DNA of 64,000 bases from Acidobacteriota bacterium. GTDB taxonomy: Bacteria > Acidobacteriota > Vicinamibacteria > Vicinamibacterales > JAKQTR01. A program made the position numbers and the translations under genes. Shown piece after piece: positions 17,005 through 28,112 of this stretch. The notes beneath the pieces are model-generated. The model had not been told where the DNA came from. It did no database searches and worked only from the letters and a program-made list of their open reading frames with translations. How positions within the stretch are numbered: the stretch's first letter is position 1; every line of letters starts with the position of its first letter. The stretch is from positions 49,966 through 113,965 of the forward strand of contig JAPKZQ010000042.1 of NCBI GenBank assembly GCA_026393675.1. Reading direction: 5' to 3'.

Positions 17005-18117
17005 CTATTGCTCCCAGGGCAGATCAAGCTTGCCGAAGTGACCGTAGTTGGTCGTCTGGCGGTAGATCGGCCGGAGCAGATTCAACTGATTGATGATGGC
17101 GCGCGGCCGGAAGTCGAACGACTTGACCAGCTCGACCGCGGCCTTTTCATCACCCGTGCCAAAAGTGTCGACTTTGACCGAGATGGGCTGCGCCATGCCG
17201 ATCGCGTAGGCTACCTGGATTTCGGCGCGCTTGGCGATCCCCTTCTTCACAATCTGGCGCGCGACGTAACGGCAGAAGTAGGCGCCGGTCCGATCGACCT
17301 TGGACGGGTCTTTTCCACTGAACGCCCCGCCACCGTGACGCCCGACGCCGCCGTAGGTGTCCACGATGATCTTGCGGCCGGTCACGCCGCAGTCAGCCGA
17401 CGGGCCGCCATGCACGAAACTGCCCGTCGGATTGACCATGACCTTGACGTCGCCGTTGAACCACTTGCCGAGCATGCGCGGCGCCAGATCCGCCTTCACG
17501 TAGTCGAAAATGCCGGCCTGTTTGATGGCGGGTGTGTGCTGGGTCGACACCAGGACGTGTGACACCCGAACAGGGGCGCCGTTCTCGTATACCACCGACA
17601 CCTGCGACTTCGCATCCGGGCGAAGCCAGGCGTACTTTCCCGCCTTGCGATCGTCGGCGAGGCCGCGGGTCAGCTTGTGCGCGAGGAAGATCGGCATGGG
17701 CATCAGCTCGGTCGTCTCGTCAGTCGCGTAGCCGTACATCATGCCCTGGTCGCCGGCCCCCTGCTCCCCTGCCTTGTTTCTGGCCGCCGTCACGCCCTGA
17801 TCGATCTCGGACGACTGCTTGCTGATGGCGATGAACAGGGACACGGTGCCTGCGCTGAACGGTTCGGTATCGTCGGTGTAGCCGATTTCGGTAATCGCGT
17901 TCCGCACCAGATCCTCGTACGAGACCTTGCCCCTGGAGCTGATCTCGCCGCCCAGAATCACGAAGTTGCTCTTGCACATGACCTCGGCCGCCACGTGGCT
18001 ATCAGGATCCTGGTCGATGTACGCGTCCAGAATCGAATCGGCGATGTAGTCGCAGACCTTGTCGGGATGCCCTTCCGACACCGACTCGGACGACACGGTG
18101 TAAGGCAAATGCTCCAT
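17005..18117 (-). CDS. metK: S-adenosylmethionine synthetase
   Basis: Makes S-adenosylmethionine from methionine and ATP in the cytoplasm. The 370 residues include SVSEGHPDK (12-20), GDQGMMYGYATDET, HGGPSADCGVTGRK, GVGRHGGGAFSGKDP and a MetK-type C-terminus. Slightly shorter than E. coli MetK (384). The start is ATG 18117, with AGGAAAT directly upstream and the MEHLPYTVSSESV beginning typical of the family; extra frame upstream is leader. It converges with the acyltransferase fusion. The striking feature is the leader: a good promoter, a foldable three-way junction and an intrinsic terminator before the start, so transcription is probably attenuated, most simply by SAM. Confidence 0.98.
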   Translation of the reverse strand: MEHLPYTVSSESVSEGHPDKVCDYIADSILDAYIDQDPDSHVAAEVMCKSNFVILGGEISSRGKVSYEDLVRNAITEIGYTDDTEPFSAGTVSLFIAISKQSSEIDQGVTAARNKAGEQGAGDQGMMYGYATDETTELMPMPIFLAHKLTRGLADDRKAGKYAWLRPDAKSQVSVVYENGAPVRVSHVLVSTQHTPAIKQAGIFDYVKADLAPRMLGKWFNGDVKVMVNPTGSFVHGGPSADCGVTGRKIIVDTYGGVGRHGGGAFSGKDPSKVDRTGAYFCRYVARQIVKKGIAKRAEIQVAYAIGMAQPISVKVDTFGTGDEKAAVELVKSFDFRPRAIINQLNLLRPIYRQTTNYGHFGKLDLPWEQ

Positions 18118-18168
18118 ATTTCCTGACTCCAGCAATCGGGGGACCGTCACGGGCGCCGTTATCCCCTC

Positions 18169-18205
18169 AAAACACAAAAGGCTCGACGACAGAGTGTCGC
18201 GAGCC
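18169..18205 (-). terminator. Intrinsic terminator in the metK leader
   Basis: Minus-strand stem GGCTCG-CGACA / TGTCG-T-CGAGCC (18205-18195 with 18191-18180, one bulged T) with a CTC loop, followed by TTTTGTGTTTT. It lies about 50 nt before the metK start, so it ends transcription before the gene. Its 5' arm overlaps the 3' arm of a competing hairpin. Confidence 0.75.
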
Positions 18206-18296
18206 CGCCCGCGACTTAGATAGTTCGGGGTCAGCCACCGGGACTGACCTGACGCGGCCCATCAAGTCGGGAAAATCGCCGCGCACCCGAAGCTAT
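18169..18296 (-). ncRNA. Structured metK leader, candidate riboswitch
   Basis: Hand folding of the minus-strand RNA gives a three-way junction. P1 is ATAG(C)TTCGG (18296-18287) with CCGAACTAT (18228-18220), one bulge. P2 is CGCGGC (18283-18278) with GCCGCG (18258-18253). P3 is GGTCAG (18249-18244) with CTGACC (18234-18229), and P3 joins P1 with no unpaired base. Downstream, hairpin GTCGCG/CGCGAC (18215-18210 with 18201-18196) excludes the terminator at 18205-18180. Aptamer-like junction plus switchable terminator ahead of metK is riboswitch architecture. It lacks the S-box, SAM-II and SMK signatures I can recall. The predicted start site near 18291 may trim the outer P1 pairs. Confidence 0.6.
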
Positions 18297-18297
18297 T

Positions 18298-18327
18298 ACT
18301 ATGACCGGCGGGATCAAACCCTGTCAA
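18298..18327 (-). promoter_or_regulatory. metK promoter
   Basis: Minus strand: TTGACA (18327-18322), 18-bp spacer, CATAGT (18303-18298). It fits a sigma-70-type promoter and would start transcripts near 18291, at the beginning of the folded leader. Confidence 0.6.
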
Positions 18328-18443
18328 GGCTGATCCATCCGGTATGATCGAGGCGTCTGCTGGCGCGGGTCTGCCAGCTGACGCGAATTCGCCCGCGGGA
18401 CGGCCGAACGGACCATCCGGAGCGTCATGGGGGTGGAGTGGGT

Positions 18444-19265
18444 ATGCGAACGCTGAACGGAAAAATCGTCCTCGTGACCGGCGCGGCGTCAGGCATTGGC
18501 CGCTGCCTGGGTCATCGCTTCGCCGCCGCTGGGGCTCGTGTCGCGATTGCGGACCTGGACGTCGCTGGAGCTCAGCGAGTCGCCGCCGACATCGTCTCGA
18601 CCGGTGGCCAGGCCTGCGCGTTTGAGCTGGATGTCACCAGCGCTGACAGCGCACGCGCGCTTCGGTCCCATCTGCTCGACCAGATGGGACCGCTCGACGT
18701 GCTCGTCAACAACGCGGGCATCGTGCACGGCGGAGCGTTTCTCGATGTGCCTCTCGACCGGCACCTGGCGACATTTCGCGTCAATGTCGAGGGTCTGGTC
18801 ACTGTCACCTACGCGCTGCTGCCAGACCTTCTGGCCCGTCCCGAAGCGCACCTGGTCACCATCGCGAGCGCATCGAGTTTCGTGGGGCTACCCTTCGGGT
18901 CAACGTACGGGGCGAGCAAGTGGGCGGCGCTCGGCTTCACCGAGTCGTTGCGTCTCGAACTGCACCAGCTTGGCCATGCGCACGTGGGCGTGACGGCGGT
19001 CTGTCCGAGCTACGTGGGAACCGGCATGTTTGGCGGCGTGACCCCGCCACGCCTGACACGCATCCTGACCCCGGAGCGCGTGGCGGACTTGACCGTGAAA
19101 GCGGTGCTTGCCAACAAGGCCTATGTGCTGACCCCCTGGCTGGTCAAGCTGACGCCGTTTCTGCACGGCATCCTTCCTCGGCCCGTGTTCGACGTGGTCG
19201 CCGCCGCGTTTGGCGCCAACACGAGCATGGCCTCGTGGCGCGGGCGTGCAGGCGATCGTCACTGA
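18444..19265 (+). CDS. Short-chain dehydrogenase/reductase
   Basis: A 273-residue classical SDR with a Rossmann fold. TGAASGIG (12-19) is the nucleotide-binding loop, LVNNAG the central motif, then catalytic Ser in IASASSF and YGASK with Tyr and Lys. IADLDV after strand 2 (an Asp there) favours NAD(H). The C-terminus (TPWLVKLTPFLHGILPRPVF) is hydrophobic, as in membrane-associated SDRs acting on lipids or retinol-like substrates; the true substrate is unknown. ATG 18444 is chosen because GGAG lies five bases upstream; GTG 18438 is possible. It is divergent from metK and ends 9 bp before the convergent rmuC stop. Confidence 0.9.
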   Translation: MRTLNGKIVLVTGAASGIGRCLGHRFAAAGARVAIADLDVAGAQRVAADIVSTGGQACAFELDVTSADSARALRSHLLDQMGPLDVLVNNAGIVHGGAFLDVPLDRHLATFRVNVEGLVTVTYALLPDLLARPEAHLVTIASASSFVGLPFGSTYGASKWAALGFTESLRLELHQLGHAHVGVTAVCPSYVGTGMFGGVTPPRLTRILTPERVADLTVKAVLANKAYVLTPWLVKLTPFLHGILPRPVFDVVAAAFGANTSMASWRGRAGDRH

Positions 19266-19274
19266 CCAGGACGG

Positions 19275-20642
19275 TCAAACTGTTCCGTCGCCGTCGTCGC
19301 CAGGCACCACCTCGGCATCAAGCGGGGCCTGTTCGCCGCCAGACCCGACCAGTTCCGCCGCCTGCAGCCGGCGTGGCACGTGGTCCACCGGCTCCAGCAC
19401 ACTGAGTTCTTTCGCCGAACTCACGCCCAGATCCCGCAGCTTGCGCGCCGGCGCGAGAATCCGCCCCTCGATGGAGCCGACCGTCGCGTTGTACGACTGG
19501 ATGGTGCCCTCGAGTTTCTTCCGCAAGTCCACCAGGTGGTCGGCCATCGTGCAGATGCGCTCATAGAGGTCGCGACCAAGCGAACTGATCTCACGCGCAT
19601 TGTCAGCCAACTGCTCCTGCTTCCAGCCGTGCGCAACGGTCCGCAGCAGCGCCAGCAGCGTCAACGGGCTGGCCGCGATCACATTGCGTTCGGCCCCGAA
19701 TTCGATCAGCGAGGGATCGACTTGCAGCGCCGAGCCAAACAAGGCTTCGCCCGGCAGGAACATCACGACGAACTCCGGCGTGCTTTGGAACTGCTGCCAA
19801 TAGGCCTTGCTCGACAACTGGTCGATATGCGTCCGCACCTGTGACGCATGCTGCTTGAGCCGAACCTCGCGCTCGGCGTCATCGCTGACGTCGATCGCGT
19901 CGAGATACGCCGAGAGCGGCGCTTTCGCGTCGACGACGACGGACTTGCCGCCGGGGAGATGGATGATGAGATCGGGCCGGTGCACGCCGGTCTCGTTGCG
20001 GACCGACACCTGTTCGTCGAAATCGCACTTCGCGACCATGCCGGCCATCTCGACCACGCGTCGAAGCTGAACTTCGCCCCAGCGTCCGCGCCCGTGCGGC
20101 GTGCGCAGAGCACGGACGAGCATCGTGGTTTCCCGATCCAGGCTCGTCAACTGCTCCGCCAGGCGCCCGTAATCCTCGCGACGCGAGTTCTCGACCTGCC
20201 CCAGCGTTGCCGCCACCTGCCCGAGCGACTCCTTCATGGGCTGCAGCAGCTCGTTGATGCTCTGGCGTCGCGCGTCCAGATCCGTGCGGGCCTGGCCCTG
20301 GAGGTCTTCGAGTTTCTTCGCCGCCAGCGTCAGGAAACGTTCGGAACTGGCATTGAGGATCTCGCTCGACAGTCCCTTGAACGCCCGTTGCAGGCGCTCT
20401 TCGGCATCCTGGTAGACCTTGACCTTGTCGTCGTGCGACGCCCGTTCGGCGGCGAGGGTCGCCTCAATGCGGGCCTTCTGCTCCGCCAGTTGCGACACCG
20501 ACTGCCCCAGGCGGGCCTCCGCCTGGGCGACGGCGAGCGCCCCAGCCTGGCGGGCGTTCAACCCCGCCACGTACCAACCCGCGAGGAACCCAACGCCCAG
20601 CCCGGCGCCTAACGCCAGCGCGACTTCCAGGAAGATATCCAT
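19275..20642 (-). CDS. rmuC: DNA recombination protein RmuC
   Basis: A 455-residue protein of the RmuC family, which limits inversions at short inverted repeats and has a nuclease-like core. One N-terminal transmembrane helix (ALALGAGLGVGFLAGWYVAG), then a long coiled coil (about 30-185, many Ala/Glu/Gln/Arg), then the conserved core: TPHGRGRWGEVQLRRVVEMAGM, RPDLIIHLPGG, VVDAKAPL, FVVMFLPGEALFGSAL and LLALLRTVAHGWKQEQ. The VDAKAPL segment carries the expected catalytic Asp and Lys. Length is normal. Stands alone on the minus strand. Confidence 0.95.
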   Translation of the reverse strand: MDIFLEVALALGAGLGVGFLAGWYVAGLNARQAGALAVAQAEARLGQSVSQLAEQKARIEATLAAERASHDDKVKVYQDAEERLQRAFKGLSSEILNASSERFLTLAAKKLEDLQGQARTDLDARRQSINELLQPMKESLGQVAATLGQVENSRREDYGRLAEQLTSLDRETTMLVRALRTPHGRGRWGEVQLRRVVEMAGMVAKCDFDEQVSVRNETGVHRPDLIIHLPGGKSVVVDAKAPLSAYLDAIDVSDDAEREVRLKQHASQVRTHIDQLSSKAYWQQFQSTPEFVVMFLPGEALFGSALQVDPSLIEFGAERNVIAASPLTLLALLRTVAHGWKQEQLADNAREISSLGRDLYERICTMADHLVDLRKKLEGTIQSYNATVGSIEGRILAPARKLRDLGVSSAKELSVLEPVDHVPRRLQAAELVGSGGEQAPLDAEVVPGDDGDGTV

Positions 20643-20813
20643 ACCGGTTGATGATGGACTGCGATCCCCTCGCGGTCAAGCACGCCCTGCGATCCGTCGT
20701 GTTGCGCCCGCTCCTTCCGTGGGATAAGGTAGCGCCACGATCCGTGTCCACCCGGGAGCATGGAGATGCAGGATAGCTTGAGCGATCGGAAGGCACGAGG
20801 TGGCAGGTAGATC

Positions 20814-21149
20814 CTATGGCGCCCGCCAGACCATGACGGTCTGCGCGATGCGCTTTCCACCGGACGTGACGAACCGGACCTTGACCTTGCGTCCAACCTG
20901 GGCCGCGATCTCGCTGTCGGGCAGCACCCTCGACCCAAGATGCACGGAGGCCTTGTCGGCGAGAACGAATGCCTGGAGGTCTTTGCCGACCTTGACGGTC
21001 AATACCCGGGTCTTGGCGTCGTATCCGGACAGCGTGCCCACGACGGCGTTCTCCGCCGTCGCCTGGGCCCTGAGTACCTGGCCGGTTGGCTGGGCCACTC
21101 CTGCCATCAACGCCGCAAACGCCGCACTTCGAATGACAATACGCAACAT
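20814..21149 (-). CDS. Small exported beta-rich protein, DUF5666-like
   Basis: A 111-residue protein with a signal peptide (MLRIVIRSAAFAALMAGVAQ). The mature part alternates hydrophobic residues (VVGTLSGYDAKTRVLTVKVG, AQVGRKVKVRFVT) and resembles DUF5666 OB-like domains; function is unknown. A longer frame begins at a TTG at 21191, but ATG 21149 places the signal peptide at the N-terminus. No clear Shine-Dalgarno. It is divergent from the histidine kinase gene 124 bp away, so a regulatory link is possible but unproven. Confidence 0.6.
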   Translation of the reverse strand: MLRIVIRSAAFAALMAGVAQPTGQVLRAQATAENAVVGTLSGYDAKTRVLTVKVGKDLQAFVLADKASVHLGSRVLPDSEIAAQVGRKVKVRFVTSGGKRIAQTVMVWRAP

Positions 21150-21273
21150 GGGGACGCTAATAGGCCTCGCCGTACCCCGGATCACTAACAAGGGGTGTGC
21201 CAGCCACTCCGCGGGATGGTCGAACGCAATAACTGCTAACTGGTCAAGCTGTTAGCCGAACCGTAACACCATC

Positions 21274-22827
21274 ATGTCAGGCACTGATTTGACGCAAGAC
21301 CGCCCCACTGTGGCGACAATCCCTTGGTTGCGCTCTCTGCGGGTGCGAGTGGCCGTCTTCGTGGCGGTTGCCGTCGCTGCCGTCATCAGCGTCACCACGT
21401 ACTTTGAACTCCGCCAGTTTGATCGCGTCGTCGAGAGCGAACTCCGAGAAGCTGGCCGGCTCACGGCCATGGCCGTCGCCGATGACCTCGAGTTGCGCGA
21501 AGGCCCTCTGCGGGCAGACGATCTGGCGCGTCACCTCCACGAGTTCATCGACGCAGCGCCAGAGATTCACAGCGTGTCGGTTGTGACAATGACCCCGAGC
21601 GGCCCTTCCATGTTCGCGAGCACCGCCGCCACGACCGCCGACGATGCCTTGGAGGTCGGCCGCCTGGCGATCGAACGCCGCGATCTGGTCTGGGGATCAC
21701 AGGCGAGCGCGATCCGCTGCCTGGCCGTACCGTTGATGCGTGAGGGCCGCCTGTTCGGATCGGTCGCAGTGTCGGTGTCGTTCGGATCGCTGGACCGGCT
21801 GCGCACCACCGGGCGCACGCTGGCCTTCTGGGCCACACTGGTCGCCTGGGCGATTCTGTTCATCCTCATAGAACTGCTCGCCCGGTCGTACATCCTCCGG
21901 CCGATCAGCAGAATTCGTGAGACGATGCGCGATGCTGGGGAGGGCCGGATGTCGGTCAGGGTTCCCGTCGACCGACAGGACGAACTTGGCGCCATCGCCG
22001 CCGGTCTCAACCAGATGCTCGTCCAGATCGAGACCCTGCATGGGTCGCTGCAGCGGCGAGTGGCCGACGCGACCAATGAGCTGAGCGCACGGAACCGTGA
22101 CCTGGTGGACATGTACCAGCAGATGTTCCGGCTGCGCGAAGAACTCGGCCGCACACAGCAGCTGGCGGCCGTCGGCGAAACCGCGTCGGTGGTGGCCCAC
22201 CAGGTCGGGACGCCGCTGAACCTGATCTCTGGTCACATCCAGGTGCTGATCGAGGAGCAGGGGCCGGACTCGCCGGTCACCAGGCGCCTGCAAATTGCCG
22301 AAGAGCAGATCCGCAAGGTCACGGCGACCGTCAGGGGGTTGCTGGCCCGGTCGCGCCACCCCATCGAGCGCGAGATGGTCGACCTGGCCGCCTTGATCCG
22401 CCGGATGTGCACCCTGATCCAACCCGCGATCGAGGCAGCTAGCATCGCACTCACGCTCGACTGCGACGTGGTGCCGGGCGTCCAGGCCGATGCGCTCCAG
22501 TTGGAATTGGCCCTGCTCAATCTCATCAGTAACGCCCTCGACGCCATGCCGTCAGGAGGCCAGCTGAGCGTGTCGGTCCACGCCGGGCCAACCACGGTGA
22601 CAATCGAGATTGGCGACACCGGAAGCGGGATCGGCCCCGACCTCATCGACCACGTGTTCGATCCCTGGGTGACCACCAAAGCCGAGGAACGGGGCACCGG
22701 CCTCGGCCTCAGCATCACGCGCAGCGTCGTCACGGAACATGGCGGGACCATCCGAGTCCGCAGCACGCCCGGAATAGGATCGGTGTTCACGGTTGAACTG
22801 CCCGTCGGCGCCGGTGCCACGCAATAG
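21274..22827 (+). CDS. NtrB/ZraS-like membrane sensor histidine kinase
   Basis: A 517-residue sensor kinase: first membrane helix (about 26-45), extracytoplasmic sensor (about 46-180), second helix (LAFWATLVAWAILFILIELL), HAMP (YILRPISRIRETM), coiled coil, HisKA with VVAHQVGTPLNLISGH (His309), then an HATPase with N box LLNLISNALDAM, GDTGSGIGPD and GTGLGLSI. In the H box the residue after His is Gln, not the usual Glu or Asp. It is paired with the response regulator 10 bp downstream. No signal can be inferred from the sensor domain. Confidence 0.93.
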   Translation: MSGTDLTQDRPTVATIPWLRSLRVRVAVFVAVAVAAVISVTTYFELRQFDRVVESELREAGRLTAMAVADDLELREGPLRADDLARHLHEFIDAAPEIHSVSVVTMTPSGPSMFASTAATTADDALEVGRLAIERRDLVWGSQASAIRCLAVPLMREGRLFGSVAVSVSFGSLDRLRTTGRTLAFWATLVAWAILFILIELLARSYILRPISRIRETMRDAGEGRMSVRVPVDRQDELGAIAAGLNQMLVQIETLHGSLQRRVADATNELSARNRDLVDMYQQMFRLREELGRTQQLAAVGETASVVAHQVGTPLNLISGHIQVLIEEQGPDSPVTRRLQIAEEQIRKVTATVRGLLARSRHPIEREMVDLAALIRRMCTLIQPAIEAASIALTLDCDVVPGVQADALQLELALLNLISNALDAMPSGGQLSVSVHAGPTTVTIEIGDTGSGIGPDLIDHVFDPWVTTKAEERGTGLGLSITRSVVTEHGGTIRVRSTPGIGSVFTVELPVGAGATQ

Positions 22828-22837
22828 CGAGCGAGAC

Positions 22838-24193
22838 ATGCCTAACATCCTCATCGTGGACGATGATCGGGACACGTGCCAGTTCATTGCCGAACTGCTG
22901 TCGGCGCCCGGCCGTGATCTGGCCTACGAATCCGACCCGCGCGCGGCACTCGAGCGCGCGGCCCGCGAACCGTTTGACGCGGTGATCTCCGACATCAATC
23001 TAAATGCGGCGCAATCGGGACTCGACATCCTGAGGGCGGCCAAGAGCGCTAATCCGCGGTGTCAGGTGGTACTCATCAGCGGATTTGGCACGCTCGAGAC
23101 CGCGATCGAGGCCGTGCGGGCTGGCGCGTTCGACTACATCAGCAAGCCATTCAACATCGCGCAGGTCAAGTCGGTCGTCGAGCGGGCCCTCGCGCAGGCG
23201 GCCTCGCCCGAGGAACGCCCGCGCGACGCGCGTGTAGCTCCCACGGGTCTCATCGGCCGCTCGGCCGAGATGCTCGACGTCTACAAGCAGATTGCGCACG
23301 CGGCCGACGCGGCGGCGCCGGTCCTGATCGTTGGCGAGAGCGGAACGGGAAAGGAGCTGGTGGCCAAGGCCATTCACGGGCACGGCCGCCGGGCGGCCCG
23401 TCCCTTCGTCGCGATCAACTGCGGTGCCATTGCCGAGACGCTTCTTGAGTCGGAACTGTTTGGTCACATGCGCGGGTCGTTTACCGGCGCCGTCGCCGAT
23501 TCGAAGGGTCTGCTCGAACAGGCCCACGGCGGCACCGTGTTTCTCGACGAGGTCGGCGAGACGTCGGCCGCGTTACAGGTGAAGCTGCTGCGCGCACTCG
23601 AGGAGGGCGAGATCCGGCCGGTCGGCGCCAACCGGGTCGTCAAGATCGATGTCCGCGTCGTCGCCGCCACCAACGTCGAACTCGAACAGGCGGTGGCCGC
23701 CGGACGGTTCAGGCAGGACCTGTACTACCGGCTGAGTGTCGTGGTGATCCGGGTTCCGCCGCTCCGCGACCGACGTGCTGACATCCCCCTGCTCGTCGAC
23801 GAATTCCTGCGCAACTCCTGTGCACGCGCCGGCCGCGAACGGCGGCTCTCGGCCGCAGCGCTCGAGATGTTCCTCAATTACCGGTGGCCGGGAAACGTCC
23901 GCGAACTCGAAAACACGATCGAGCGCCTGGTGCTCTTCAGCCCGGGCACCGTCATCGAAGTGGGCGACCTGCCACCGACGATGGGCGGCAAGACGCCGGG
24001 GGTCGAGCAGCGGCTGTTCGCGGACCTGCCGACGCTGGACGAAGTCGAACGCCGCTACCTGGCGCACGTCCTCGACAGCGTGAAGGGCAACCGGACACGC
24101 GCCGCAGACGTCATGGGCATCGATCGCCGGACGCTCTACCGGATGGCCGAGCGGTTCGGCATTGACCTCAAGGACGAACCCGGACGACAGTAA
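22838..24193 (+). CDS. NtrC-family sigma-54 response regulator
   Basis: A 451-residue response regulator. The receiver domain has the IVDDDRDT acidic pair, phosphoacceptor Asp in VISDINLN and the KPF motif (YISKPFN). The AAA+ domain has GESGTGKE, ELFGHMRGSFTGA (the GAFTGA loop with Ala to Ser), GGTVFLDEVGET, PPLRDRRADIP and YRWPGNVRELE. The C-terminal Fis-type helix-turn-helix is GNRTRAADVMGIDRRTLYR. ATG 22838 is chosen because MPNILIVDDD is the canonical receiver start; the earlier frame lies inside the kinase gene. Likely phosphorylated by the upstream kinase to activate sigma-54 promoters; none was identified nearby. Confidence 0.94.
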   Translation: MPNILIVDDDRDTCQFIAELLSAPGRDLAYESDPRAALERAAREPFDAVISDINLNAAQSGLDILRAAKSANPRCQVVLISGFGTLETAIEAVRAGAFDYISKPFNIAQVKSVVERALAQAASPEERPRDARVAPTGLIGRSAEMLDVYKQIAHAADAAAPVLIVGESGTGKELVAKAIHGHGRRAARPFVAINCGAIAETLLESELFGHMRGSFTGAVADSKGLLEQAHGGTVFLDEVGETSAALQVKLLRALEEGEIRPVGANRVVKIDVRVVAATNVELEQAVAAGRFRQDLYYRLSVVVIRVPPLRDRRADIPLLVDEFLRNSCARAGRERRLSAAALEMFLNYRWPGNVRELENTIERLVLFSPGTVIEVGDLPPTMGGKTPGVEQRLFADLPTLDEVERRYLAHVLDSVKGNRTRAADVMGIDRRTLYRMAERFGIDLKDEPGRQ

Positions 24194-24240
24194 CGTAGAC
24201 ATCTTCTATGGGCCTCATCCTGACGAATGAAGAAAGTGTT

Positions 24241-24299
24241 CGTCACCCCGGCGCAAGCCGGGGTCCAGTCCTGGATTCCTGCGTTCGCTGGAACGACGG
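24241..24299. repeat. REP-like palindromic repeat
   Basis: Contains stem CCCCGGC-gcaa-GCCGGGG (24246-24263) followed by a second weaker arm pair (TTCCTGCG / CGCTGGAA). The pattern matches the widespread intergenic palindromes that translate as VTPAQAGVQSWIPAFAG. A related but diverged sequence lies near 63758-63802. Confidence 0.6.
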
Positions 24300-24384
24300 G
24301 TTGGAAGTGCCTCTTCCGGCGCCGTTTGCCGGCGAGAGCGCTCGGCGGTTTGAGACGGAGCTTCGCTAGAGGTCTGGAGTTGCA

Positions 24385-25389
24385 GTGGAATTCAAGGACT
24401 ACTACGCCACGCTCGGGGTCACGAAGTCGTCGACCGGCAAGGAGATCAAGCAGGCGTACCGCAAGCTGGCCCGCAAGTTCCATCCGGATGTCAATCCGGG
24501 AGACAAAGCCTCCGAGACGCGGTTCAAACAGGTGAACGAGGCGTACGAGGTGCTCGGCGACCCGGAAAAGCGACGCAAGTACGACGAACTCGGCGCCAAC
24601 TGGCGCCAGTACGAACAAGCCGAACAACAGGGCGGCGCGTCGCCCTTTGGCGGCGCCGGGTGGGGATTTGGCGCGGGTGGCGCCCGCGGCGGCGTGCGCA
24701 CGATGACCGAGGAGGAGATGCGGCAGGCCTTCGGAGAAGCCGATCCGTTCTCGGACTTCTTCCACGCGTTTTTTGGCGGCAGACCCGAGGCCGCGTCCTC
24801 GTCGCCGCGACCGGGCCGCGCCGCCAAGCCGCGGCGGGGACGCGACGTCGAACAGGACCTCGACCTGACGCTCGAGCAGGCCTGCCACGGCGTGACGCGC
24901 CGGCTCACCCTCAAGCACGACGGTCATGCCCGTACCGTCGATGTGCGCATCCCGGCGGGCGTCGCTGATGGCTCTCGCGTCAGGGTGGCCGGCGAAGGCG
25001 AACACGGCGTCGGCTCGGCGGCATCCGGCGACCTGTTCCTGCGCGTCCACGTCCAACCGCACAAGCGGTTCGAACGCAAAGGACGTGATCTCCACACCAC
25101 GATTCAGGTGGCGGTGACCACGGCCGTGCTTGGGGGCGAAGCCGAAGTCCTCTCCCTCGACGGACACGCGCTCCGGTTGAAGATCCCACCGTCCACCCAG
25201 AATGGACAGGTGTTCAGGCTGAAAGGTCACGGCATGCCAGCCGTCGGGAAGCCCGATGACCGCGGTGACGTGTACGCCACGGTCGTCATCCGGCTTCCCC
25301 GCTCGCTGACGCCCGAACAGCACGCACTCTACGAGAAACTGGCCCGACTGGAGGACAGCCCGACGACGTCGTCGGCTGATCAGACATAG
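24385..25389 (+). CDS. cbpA: CbpA-type DnaJ co-chaperone
   Basis: A 334-residue Hsp40 without the Cys-rich zinc-finger domain, so CbpA-like and not full DnaJ. J domain about 1-70 with HPD in RKFHPDVNPGD; Gly/Phe-rich linker about 80-135; two C-terminal substrate-binding beta domains (QDLDLTLEQACHGVTRRL, DLFLRVHVQPHKRFERKGRD). GTG 24385 gives VEFKDYYATLGV, the normal J-domain start, with GGAG upstream. The stop directly abuts the clpB ATG, so the two are one operon: Hsp40 delivers aggregates to DnaK and ClpB. The upstream spacer is occupied by the REP-like repeat; no CIRCE element was seen. Confidence 0.95.
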   Translation: MEFKDYYATLGVTKSSTGKEIKQAYRKLARKFHPDVNPGDKASETRFKQVNEAYEVLGDPEKRRKYDELGANWRQYEQAEQQGGASPFGGAGWGFGAGGARGGVRTMTEEEMRQAFGEADPFSDFFHAFFGGRPEAASSSPRPGRAAKPRRGRDVEQDLDLTLEQACHGVTRRLTLKHDGHARTVDVRIPAGVADGSRVRVAGEGEHGVGSAASGDLFLRVHVQPHKRFERKGRDLHTTIQVAVTTAVLGGEAEVLSLDGHALRLKIPPSTQNGQVFRLKGHGMPAVGKPDDRGDVYATVVIRLPRSLTPEQHALYEKLARLEDSPTTSSADQT

Positions 25390-27993
<2,604 letters not shown>

Positions 27994-28004
27994 TCCTCCG
28001 TCGG

Positions 28005-28033
28005 TTGACGCGATTTTCCGGCCTGAGTACTAT
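28005..28033 (+). promoter_or_regulatory. Promoter of the TonB-dependent receptor gene
   Basis: TTGACG (28005-28010), 17-bp spacer, TACTAT (28028-28033): a good sigma-70-type promoter just after clpB. The roughly 70-nt leader holds a 14-bp perfect palindrome CCCGGAGCTCCGGG (28069-28082) that could fold as a hairpin or bind a dimeric protein. Confidence 0.6.
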
Positions 28034-28112
28034 CGCTGAATGCTATGTGTTATATGAGCGGGGCTGCGCCCGGAGCTCCGGGCCAGGCTGCCGCATCTGC
28101 GACGGAGGAATC

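Noticed and set aside
18167..18262. 31-codon frame (MGRVRSVPVADPE...) in the metK leader as a regulatory leader peptide
   Set aside because: No ribosome-binding site and no run of Met codons, so it does not fit amino-acid attenuation; structure is the better explanation.
24227..24535. Plus-strand frame MKKVFVTPAQAGVQ...
   Set aside because: This is the usual translation of a REP-like repeat and overlaps the J domain of cbpA in another frame.
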